Assembly: GCA_030448225.1 (NCBI GenBank)
Contig: JAUJNJ010000010.1
Span: 29,073 to 93,072 of the forward strand
DNA length: 64,000 nt
Direction: 5' to 3'
Source: Phycisphaerae bacterium
GTDB lineage: Bacteria > Planctomycetota > Phycisphaerae > Tepidisphaerales > Tepidisphaeraceae
The notes beneath the pieces are model-generated. The model had not been told where the DNA came from. It made no database searches and saw nothing but the letters and a program-made list of their open reading frames with translations. The position numbers and the translations under genes were made by a program. Shown piece after piece: positions 49,396-57,003 of the stretch (its first letter is position 1; every line of letters starts with the position of its first letter).

Positions 49396-49842
49396 TCAAG
49401 GCACGACCTCAGCTCCGCACTCCGGGCAGCGGCCGGGCGTGGCGCGGAGGTCGTACCCGCAGGCGGGGCATTGGCCGGAGCTTCGTCGCCGGCGGGTGCG
49501 TCGCCATGCCCGGACCCGCGCGGCCGGAGCCGCGGCGGTCAGGGCGGCGAGGAACCAATGAGGCGCGCCCGCAGTGAAAACCACCACGCCCTGCGGGTAA
49601 TACGTGCGGTACCAGCCGAACCCGAACGCTTCCGGGCCGCTCCGTCCGGCGGTGCGGGCGGAAACGCCCTCCGCGGTGCGGTAGCCCATCCCGAGGCCGC
49701 GGACGGAGAACAGGACGGAGCGGCGCTCGTTGGACTGCAGCGCGTCCCCGTCCGTCAAGTAGATCCGCGCCCACAGCACGCACACGGCCACGCACAGCAG
49801 CAGCGACAGGGCCGAGCAGAGGGTGAACAGGCGACGACGCAC
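49396..49842 (-). CDS. one-TM protein with C-terminal zinc ribbon, paralogue B
   Basis: 148 residues from a GTG at 49842. N-terminus RRRLFTLCSALSLLLCVAVC, then a middle of about 60 residues different from A and C, a second hydrophobic segment (HWFLAALTAAAPAARV) and the ribbon CPACGYDLRATPGRCPECG. The DNA coding the ribbon (49413-49458) is identical over 46 bases to that of paralogue C (49869-49914), which points to recent duplication or gene conversion. Confidence 0.8.
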   Translation of the reverse strand: MRRRLFTLCSALSLLLCVAVCVLWARIYLTDGDALQSNERRSVLFSVRGLGMGYRTAEGVSARTAGRSGPEAFGFGWYRTYYPQGVVVFTAGAPHWFLAALTAAAPAARVRAWRRTRRRRSSGQCPACGYDLRATPGRCPECGAEVVP

Positions 49843-49851
49843 GATGAGAGT

Positions 49852-50535
49852 CTACCGCGCCTGCTCCGCTCCGCACTCCGGGCAGCGGCCGGGCGTGGCG
49901 CGGAGGTCGTACCCACAGGCGGTACAGCAACCGGCCCGGCGGCGGCCGGCGGTGAGGCGCGCGCGACGGAGCCGGTGGGCGAGGAGGCCAGCCGGCGGGA
50001 CGCCGATGACCAGCAGGGCGGACGCGACCGCCCATGCGGGCACGCGCCAACGCCTCGCGTAGACGACGGCCGTGTCGTCCGTGTACGCCAGCAGGCCGAG
50101 CTGATGGACGAACCCGGCGCCCGACCACTCGGTGCGGCGCACCGGCATCATCATCGTGTCGGTCGACGCGGACCGCGGGAGGACCGTCAGCCGTTCCGGC
50201 GCCGGAGACGGCGTGCCGTACCAACTCCCGTTCGTGAACCCGGAATGCCACACGTCGACCAGTTCATCTGGCCGGAACCAATTTGCCGGCTCGTGCCACA
50301 ACCGGAAGCCGCGTGCCCGCCCGGGCCGGTGGCCCGGCGCCAGGTACGTTCGCTCGGGCGGGCCGATGCTGACGTGGACGGCGCCGCGGGACAACAAGAA
50401 GCCGAACGAGGTCGCGGAGGGGTCGTGCCGTGCGAAACCCACTCCGTAACTCAAGCTCCACACCCACAGCGCCCCCGCCGCCACGCAGAGCAGCAACGAC
50501 ACGGCCGAGCAAAGGGTGAAGAGGCGTGGGCGCAC
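49852..50535 (-). CDS. one-TM protein with C-terminal zinc ribbon, paralogue C
   Basis: 227 residues from a GTG at 50535. N-terminus RPRLFTLCSAVSLLLCVAAG is close to B. The middle is longer (about 130 residues) and unrelated in sequence to A or B, followed by a hydrophobic stretch (AWAVASALLVIGVPPAGLL) and the ribbon CTACGYDLRATPGRCPECG. It is upstream of B with a 9-base gap, so the two are very likely one transcript. Confidence 0.8.
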   Translation of the reverse strand: MRPRLFTLCSAVSLLLCVAAGALWVWSLSYGVGFARHDPSATSFGFLLSRGAVHVSIGPPERTYLAPGHRPGRARGFRLWHEPANWFRPDELVDVWHSGFTNGSWYGTPSPAPERLTVLPRSASTDTMMMPVRRTEWSGAGFVHQLGLLAYTDDTAVVYARRWRVPAWAVASALLVIGVPPAGLLAHRLRRARLTAGRRRAGCCTACGYDLRATPGRCPECGAEQAR

Positions 50536-50544
50536 GATGGGAGT

Positions 50545-50700
50545 TTACCCCGCCTGCTCCGCTCCGCACTCCGGACAACGGCCGGGCGTGGCGCGGAGCG
50601 TCGTAGCCGCAGGACTGGCAGAGGCCGCCCTGCTTGCGGCGGGCGGCTCGGACATATGCCCCGAGGTGCGCTGCCGGGCGGACAATAGTCGCTCGCGCAG
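50545..50700 (-). pseudogene. C-terminal remnant of a fourth zinc-ribbon paralogue
   Basis: Ends at the TAA at 50545-50547, only 9 bases from paralogue C. It keeps RAARRKQGGLCQSCGYD and, after one missing base, LRATPGRCPECGAEQ. The conserved RRLFTL start and membrane helix are absent, because the stop of the dehydrogenase gene lies only 200 bases upstream. It is probably a truncated copy. Confidence 0.6.
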
Positions 50701-50754
50701 CGACCACTGCGGCAGGCGGACGCAATGGTCTGCCCAACCCAGTGCGTGTGCGCG

Positions 50755-53700
50755 CTACTTCCCCGCCGGTTTCCCCTCCGCGACGAACCGCAGCAGGTCG
50801 GCCATGTCCTGCGGCTTCAGCCCTTCCTCGAGGCCGTCGGGCATTATCGACAGGCCCATCGACCGCATCGCCTTGATCGTGTCGCGCGCGGCAATACCAC
50901 CTCCGTCCCGTACGCCATCCGCAGCGTGACGGCGTCGGCCGTTTCGGCCGCGACGATGCCGACGTGGGTGTCGCCCTTGCGGGTCTGGACGAGGTAGGCG
51001 GTGTAGTTTGGCGCGACCTCACGGCTCGGGTCGATGATGTTCGCCAGCAGTTTCTGGGATCCAAAGTTTCGGACCGTCTCCAGGTCCGGGCCGAGCGCGT
51101 GGCCGGCGCGCCGAGGCGGTGGCACGAGGCGCAGCGGGCGTCGAAAAGCGTCCGGCCGCGGGCGGCGTCGCCGGGGAGGTGGGCCGCGGCCGCGAACGGC
51201 GCGCACGACGTCCTCGCTTGCCGGCGCGCGACGCGAACGCCTTGGCCGCGGCGGCCCGCACGGCGGCGTCGTCGCTCTGGCGGAGGGCCGCCACCTGCGA
51301 CGCGGTGAGATCGCCGGCGCGGACGGCGCCGGCGTCGATCGCCGCCAGCAGTTCGGCGGCGCGGGCCTGGCGCTTGATCAGCACGTCCGCGGCCGCCTCC
51401 CGCACGCGCGGCGAGTTCGCAGCGGCGGAGGAGTTCCGCGGCGAGGTCCCCTCGTCGAGCCGATCGAGTGCCGCGACGGCCGCGAGTTGAACGTCCTGCG
51501 GGTCGCGCGGGCCGAGCCGCGCCGACAGCAGCGCCGCGGCCGACGCGTCCCACGTCGTGTGGGCGAGCGTCCCGGCCGCGGCAGAACGGGCGGCGGGGAC
51601 GGACTTGTCGTCGGCGACGATCGTTCGCCCGCCGCAGGATCTCCGCCCACTCCCGCGACTCCCGGAACTTCGCGGATGCGCGCGCGCCGTCCGCGAGCCG
51701 CCCGAGCGAGCGACATCGTCTCGGAAACGTCCGGCCGTTCGACCGCCGCAGCACGCGCGCGATCTCTTCGCCGCGCCGCGCCGCGATCATCCCGGCCAAT
51801 TTCGGCCCGAGCCGGCGCGCCCGGCGACGGCCGCGGGCGACGCGTCGGCGTAGAGGCTTGCGAACAGCGCGACCGCCTCGCCGCCGATCGCCTTCAGCAC
51901 GGCCGCCTCCACCCACGGGTCGCCCCCGCCGGCGGCGTAGATCGCCGCGAGGTGCCGGGGCCGATCCGGATGGGTGATGATGCCCAACGTGAGGGCGAGT
52001 TGGTAACGGACGTTCGCCGACGGGTCGCTCGCGAGTTCGCTCAGGCCGCCGAGCAGATTGGCGTCAGCCAATCCACCGGCCCGCAGGAAATTCTCGCCCA
52101 ACCGCACGGCGTGTTTCCGCACGTCTTCGTCCAGATCGCGCATCGCCGCCGCGACGTGTTTCGGCTCCAGCGCCGAGGCCGCTCAGCCGCGTACATCGCG
52201 TGGAGTCGCCCGAGCGCGGCGGTTCTCGCATCCGCCTGCTTCGCCGCCGGCATTCGCAACATCGCGTCGAGCAACGGCACCGCGGCTGCGTCTTGCCGCT
52301 CGAACAGCAGGCGGGCGGCGGTGTCGCGGTGCCAGCCGTTGGGGTGGGCGAGCGTGCGGACGAGTTCCGCGGCCGGGGCCGCGCCGAGCCGCACCGGCGG
52401 GCGGCGGGTGAACTTCTCCGGCACGACGCGGTAGATGCGGCCGCGGTCGTTGCCGCTGTTGAGGTCGAGGTGCTTCTTCAGCGACGGCGGGAGCGACCAG
52501 GGGTGCTCGATCGTCTGGCGGTACATGTCCAGCACGTAGAGGCACCCGTCCGGTGCATTGAGGAACTGCACCGGCCGGAACCACGTGTCGGTGCTGGCGA
52601 GGAACTCGCGTTTCTGCTCTCGGGCGCGCGGCGCGCGTACGACCACGCCGTCGAGCGCGCGGTTTCTTGCGGTGTACGAGGTGGCCGCCCGCGTCGCCGA
52701 TGACCGCGTCGCCGGCTAATGGTGGACCGTACGCGTCGCCGCGGTAGATCGTGACGCCGGTCGCGCCGGTGAAATATCCGGCCGATCGGCCGCCCCCCTC
52801 GATCATGCCCCGCACCGCGCCGCTGACGCGCCACTTCGTGCGGATGACGCGCCACGGCTCCTCCGGGCTGGCGCGGTACACCTCGGCGGCGGGGCCGTCG
52901 ACGGCGATGTCGATCAGCGGCCGGGGCATCGCGTAGTCGCCGGCGTCGGCGACGGCGTAGCGGCGGTCGTAGGCGAAGGTTTGGATGTGGTGGCTGTTCG
53001 AGCAGACGTAGGTGCGGCCGGCGTCGTCGAACGACAGGCCGTGCTGCCCGCCGCCGTTCTCGGCGCGGATCTCGAGCGTGCGCGGGTCGAACGAGAACCC
53101 GCTGCCGCGCAGGTCGAGCGCGTCTGCCGGGCCAGCGCCGGCGCGGCGGACGCGCCCGCCGGAGAGGGAGGCCGAGCCGTGGACGCGGTTGTCGAGGCCC
53201 CAGTTGAAGCTGTTGAGCAGCGCCTGCACGTTGAGCTTCGCGTTGCCGTCGGCGAAGCCGGTGTAGACGACGCGGCGCTCGTCGGCGACGCCGTCGCCGG
53301 TCATGTCCTTCAGGTACAGCACGTCCGGCGTCGAGCCGACGAAGACGCCGCCCTGCCAGCAGAAGATCGCGGTGGGCCAGGCGAGGTCGTCGGCGAAGGT
53401 GGTGGCGCGGTCGAAGGCGCCGTCGCCGTCGGTGTCGTCGAGCAGGCGCACCCGGCCGAGGCGGTCGTCGCGGCGCTCGGAGTAGTCGCGCATCTCGATG
53501 ACGTACAGCCGGCCGTTCTCGTCGAAGCAGCCGGCGATCGGGTCGACCACGAGCGGCTCGGCCGCCGCGAGCTCGACGCGGAAGCCGGGTCGGACCTTCA
53601 TTGTCGCGACCGCGTCCTTCGGCTCGACCGCTGGGTATCGCGGCATCTCCGCTTCGCTCACCTCGGGCTCCGCCGCGACAGTCGAACCGGCGGCGCAGGC

Positions 53701-53793
53701 GAAGATGGCGATTGCGAGCGCCGCGACCGCGGCCCGCGGGAATCGAAACGGCACGTGCTGAGCGAAAACGAATCTCTCACCGGATGAACGCAT
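50755..53793 (-). CDS. PVC-type haem-binding dehydrogenase with c-type cytochrome (frameshifted)
   Basis: About 1010 codons. The first 370 codons are open: a signal peptide (AVAALAIAIFACAAGSTVAA), then propeller text ATMKVRPGFRVELAAAEPLV, DPIAGCFDENGRLYVIEMRD, RLLDDTDGDGAFDRATTFAD, LLNSFNWGLDNRVHG and ENGGGQHGLSFDDAGRTYVC. The frame then slips at about 52670, 52185, 51830 and several more times to the end. Later parts give STDTWFRPVQFLNAPDGCLY then VLDMYRQTIEHPWSLP, HEAT-like repeats, a haem site GRTLFDARCASCHRLG near 51125, and LGPDLETVRNFGSQKLLANI. It ends DMADLLRFVAEGKPAGK at 50755. Same architecture as the genes at 22400 and 34129. Its start is only about 70 bases from the divergent amidohydrolase. 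Confidence 0.8.
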
Positions 53794-53863
53794 GAATCTC
53801 CTGTTGCCCCCGTTTCAACGTCCGGCGGACCGGGTTGCGGACGGCGCACGATACGCGAAGAAT

Positions 53864-54889
53864 ATGCGCACGATGAATCATCGCACGATCTCCCGCCGGT
53901 CGTTCGTCGCGTCGTCGGCCGCGGTGCTCGCGTACGGGTGTGGCGACACGCGGACGGGCCAGGCGCCAGACGCCGCCCACGCGCCTTCGCGCCCCGCCAC
54001 GACCGCGGCGACGCGCCCGGCGACGGCCGCGGCGGAGCCGATCATCGACATCCACCAGCACACGAACTACGCCGGCCGGACCGACGAACAGCTCATCGCC
54101 CACCAGCAGAACATGGGCGTCACGACGACGATCCTGCTCCCCGCCGGCCGGCCCGTCTCGACGCCCACCACGCACGCGGGCAAGTCCAACGGCCTGGCCG
54201 CCCAAGCCGGACGGAACGAGTCGTGCTACGCGATCGCGCGCGAGCGGCCGGGCCAATACTACTTCTTCGCCAACGAGGTGTCAGACCTGCCCGACGCGCG
54301 GGCGGAGATCGAGAAGTACCTCAAGCTCGGGGCGATCGGGATCGGCGAGCAGAAGTTCGGCATCGACGTCGAGTCGGGTGCCGCCGACGCGATCGCGGGG
54401 CTGGCGAAGGAGTACGGCGTCCCGGTGCTGAACCACTTCCAGGTCGGCATGTACAACCACGGGTACGATCGCTTCCACCGCGTGCTCGAGAAGTACCCGG
54501 CCGTCAACTTCATCGGCCACGCGCAGACGGTGTGGGCGAACGTCGACCGAAAGAACGTGGACGACCCCAAGTCTTTGTACCCCAAGACGCCGGTGACGCC
54601 CGGCGGCATCACCGACCGCTATTTGCGCGACTACCCGAACTTCTTCGCCGACATCTCCGCCGGCTCCGGCCTCAACGCGCTCAACCGCGACCTGGACCAC
54701 GCCCGCACGTTCCTGAAGGCCCACCAGGACAAGATCCTCTACGGCAGCGACTGCAACGACCGTGTCGGCAAGGCGCCGCTCTGCCAGGGCGCGATGACGA
54801 TCGTGGCCATCAAGCGGCTCGCCGCGGACAAGGCGGTCGAACGAAAGATCCTCCACGGGAACGCCGCCCGGCTGTTCCGGATCGCCTAA
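53864..54889 (+). CDS. Tat-lipoprotein amidohydrolase, TIM-barrel metal-dependent hydrolase
   Basis: Open frame; I take the ATG at 53864 (53873 is equally possible) because the longer frame from 53792 would overlap the divergent gene. The start carries a twin-arginine signal with a lipobox (TISRRSFVASSAAVLAYGC), so the protein is probably a Tat-exported lipoprotein. The hydrolase has IIDIHQHTNYAG (metal H-x-H), GVPVLNHFQVGMYNHGYD, VNFIGHAQTVWANV and KILYGSDCNDRVG (metal Asp), and ends GNAARLFRIA. This is the amidohydrolase_2 (decarboxylase-like) family. Substrate is unknown. The next gene starts 26 bases later. Confidence 0.87.
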   Translation: MRTMNHRTISRRSFVASSAAVLAYGCGDTRTGQAPDAAHAPSRPATTAATRPATAAAEPIIDIHQHTNYAGRTDEQLIAHQQNMGVTTTILLPAGRPVSTPTTHAGKSNGLAAQAGRNESCYAIARERPGQYYFFANEVSDLPDARAEIEKYLKLGAIGIGEQKFGIDVESGAADAIAGLAKEYGVPVLNHFQVGMYNHGYDRFHRVLEKYPAVNFIGHAQTVWANVDRKNVDDPKSLYPKTPVTPGGITDRYLRDYPNFFADISAGSGLNALNRDLDHARTFLKAHQDKILYGSDCNDRVGKAPLCQGAMTIVAIKRLAADKAVERKILHGNAARLFRIA

Positions 54890-54915
54890 AGGCGTTTGCG
54901 ATTGGCCCATCTGAT

Positions 54916-55476
54916 ATGGCTGCGACGACGGACCTGCAAATCGAAACTGCGCGGGGCGCGGTGACGATCCGCGCGACGGCCGTGGAAGACGCGGGGCCAC
55001 TCCGCGCGCTGCGGCTGGAGGCCCTGACGGGGAGCCCGACGTCGTTCGGCTCGTCGGTCGAAGAGATCGACTCGCACGACTGGACTGCGCTCGCCACCGG
55101 CGGCCCAAACGACGCGTGCTTCGTGGCGGAGCACGCGGGGGCGCTCGTCGGCTTGGCCGCGATCCACCGCCCCGCGCGGCGCAAGCACGCGCATCACGCC
55201 GACGTCTGGCGCGTGTACGTGCAGCCGGCGTGGCGGAGGCTCGGCCTCGCGCAGCACTTGGTGAACGCCTGCGTCGACTGGGCGGCGCGGACGGGCGTGG
55301 CGATCGTGAAGCTGACGGTCGTCCCCGAGAGCGGCGCGATGGCCTGCTACCTTCGCTGCGGCTTCCACATCACCGGCGTCGACCCGGCCGCGCTGCAATG
55401 GGAGGGGCGCTACTACGACGAACTGCTCATGTGCCGGTGGATCAGCCGCGACGCGCCGCCCCGGCAACAGGCTTGA
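54916..55476 (+). CDS. GNAT-family N-acetyltransferase
   Basis: Intact, 186 residues. The acetyl-CoA-binding region reads VWRVYVQPAWRRLGLAQHLV with the R-x-x-G-x-A loop. TIRATAVEDAGPLRALRLEA is the usual first strand and helix, and LTVVPESGAMACYLRCGFHI the last conserved part. It would acetylate an amino group of a small molecule or protein in the cytoplasm. It lies 26 bases after the amidohydrolase gene and is probably in the same operon. Confidence 0.9.
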   Translation: MAATTDLQIETARGAVTIRATAVEDAGPLRALRLEALTGSPTSFGSSVEEIDSHDWTALATGGPNDACFVAEHAGALVGLAAIHRPARRKHAHHADVWRVYVQPAWRRLGLAQHLVNACVDWAARTGVAIVKLTVVPESGAMACYLRCGFHITGVDPAALQWEGRYYDELLMCRWISRDAPPRQQA

Positions 55477-55556
55477 TCGCGTGTCGCCCAACAGGCGTAT
55501 TCACGTGATCTAAACGGACGGGCCCTGGACCCTCCGGCGCGGGTTTACCTTTCCGA

Positions 55557-56633
55557 ATGCTTCCCCTACCCTTCCGCGGCATGGACGGCATGAAGGTCGG
55601 GCTCATCGGGGGGTCGGGGTTGGGAGAGGCGATGCTCGCGCGGGCCGGCGGCACGCGGCACGACGTCGACACGCCGTTCGGCCGCCCCAGCGACTCCGTC
55701 GTGGAGACGACGCTCGGCGGCGTCCCCGTCTTCTTCCTGTCGCGTCACGGGCCGGGCCACCTGCTCAACCCGTCGCAGGTGCCCTACCGCGCGAACCTGT
55801 TCGCGCTGAAGCAACTTGGCGTCACCCACGTGATCGCCTCCGGCGCGGTCGGCAGCCTGCGGGAAGAGTTCAAGCCGCGCGACCTCGTCCTCCCCGACCA
55901 GATCATCGACAAGACCCACCGCCGGCCCGGCACGTTCTTCGACGCCGCGGCCGTTCACGTCGAGTTCTCGGAACCCTTCTGCCCCGTCCTGCGTCAGTTG
56001 ATGTTGGAAGCCGGTGCGGAGGTGAGCGGGAGCGACGTCGGGAGTGGAGAGCGGGGAGTGGGAGGTAAGACGGATGCGCCCGCCCCACCCCCCACTCCCC
56101 ACTCTCCACCCCCCACTCCGGCGTACGCCGTCCACGACCGCGCCTGCTACGTCTGCATGGAGGGGCCGGCGTTCTCGTCGCGGGCGGAGAGTTTGATGCA
56201 CCGCCTGTGGGGCGGCGACCTCATCGGCATGACGGCGATGCCCGAGGCGAAGCTCGCCCGCGAGGCGGAGATCTCTTACGCGCTGGTCGCCCTCGTGACC
56301 GACTATGATAGCTGGCGGCGCCCCCCGGCCGGCGACCTCGGCCCGGGCAAGGCGGCCGCCTTGCCCGCCGCGGCGGCGCGGCCCCCGGAGTTGGCTCCGG
56401 CCGATCCGTACGTCCTGCTCCAGGAGATCATTGCCAACCTGCGGGCGGCGTGGGACAATGCGATCGACTTGATCGAGCGCGTCGTCACCCGCATGGCCGG
56501 TCGGCAGGACGAGTTGATGGCCGCCCCGGCCCGCGACGCGCTCCGACTGGCGATCTGGTCGGACAAGACCCGCATCCCGACCGACGAGCGGGAACGCCTC
56601 GGCCCGCTCTGGGGGCGTCACCTGCAATCGTGA
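55557..56633 (+). CDS. mtnP: S-methyl-5'-thioadenosine phosphorylase with two repeat-derived inserts
   Basis: Intact, 358 residues from 55557, or 347 from the ATG at 55590, which gives the normal family start MKVGLIGGSGLG. Family motifs: FFLSRHGPGHLLNPSQVPYR, VIASGAVGSLREEFKPRDLV, YVCMEGPAFSSRAESLMHRL, GGDLIGMTAMPEAKLAREAE and ALVALVTDYDSW. It splits 5'-methylthioadenosine with phosphate to adenine and methylthioribose-1-phosphate in methionine salvage; purine nucleoside phosphorylase activity is a weaker alternative. The family is usually about 260-290 residues. The excess comes mostly from two in-frame inserts coded by palindromic DNA, at 56041-56119 (residues about 162-188) and around 56345-56366. 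Confidence 0.9.
   Translation: MLPLPFRGMDGMKVGLIGGSGLGEAMLARAGGTRHDVDTPFGRPSDSVVETTLGGVPVFFLSRHGPGHLLNPSQVPYRANLFALKQLGVTHVIASGAVGSLREEFKPRDLVLPDQIIDKTHRRPGTFFDAAAVHVEFSEPFCPVLRQLMLEAGAEVSGSDVGSGERGVGGKTDAPAPPPTPHSPPPTPAYAVHDRACYVCMEGPAFSSRAESLMHRLWGGDLIGMTAMPEAKLAREAEISYALVALVTDYDSWRRPPAGDLGPGKAAALPAAAARPPELAPADPYVLLQEIIANLRAAWDNAIDLIERVVTRMAGRQDELMAAPARDALRLAIWSDKTRIPTDERERLGPLWGRHLQS
56041..56119. repeat. palindromic element inserted in frame in mtnP (1)
   Basis: The left arm ggagtggagagcggggagtg (56041-56060, plus gg) pairs with cccactccccactctccac (56091-56109) with one mismatch, and more ccccactcc follows to 56119. It codes GSGERGVGGKT...PPPTPHSPPPTP, a low-complexity stretch that splits the normal enzyme between AEV and the YAVHDRACYVCMEGPAF region. 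Confidence 0.75.
56345..56366. repeat. perfect palindrome in frame in mtnP (2)
   Basis: A 22-base perfect palindrome (gggcaaggcgg and its complement). It codes GKAAALPA inside a Pro/Ala-rich insert between DYDSW and the C-terminal helices. Confidence 0.75.
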
Positions 56634-57003
56634 CAATCGCGACGGCCGGCGGCGCGACCCGGGCCGACACAACCACCGACACCGCGTCCCCACGCGAGAT
56701 GCTGAGGCGTGCCGAAGCATCCCCGCGTGGGGGACGGCCGATCCTTCGGAGTACCGCGGCATGACGTTCCACCAGCCCCACCGTTCCGCCACCAGCCGGA
56801 CTCCGGACGCGACCACCCCGACTTCCGGATCGCACCAGGCCGCGACGGCACGCGTCGCGCACGAGACGGCCATCACCGATTCCGTCGGCCGCCGCGCAGC
56901 GACGGCTCGCGACGTCAGCTGCTGAGCGGAGCATCTGCAATCACTCGGGCAACCTGGCCCGCGTTCGCCCGCCTCGTTCGTTACCGCGGATCGATCGGCC
57001 CGC
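56634..57003. other. intergenic region with dispersed-repeat copy
   Basis: About 370 bases without a supported gene. At 56740-56755 it holds gatccttcggagtacc, identical to 22164-22179, in a setting (gctgaggcgtgccgaagcat upstream) that again looks like half of a palindrome. Confidence 0.45.

Noticed and set aside
48245..50600. The repeated ribbon DNA as a CRISPR or mobile repeat
   Set aside because: The repeats are the conserved 3' ends of coding paralogues, spaced by whole genes of different length.
53792..53863. A longer amidohydrolase starting at 53792
   Set aside because: It would overlap the divergent dehydrogenase start at 53793 and bury the Tat signal about 25 residues inside the protein.
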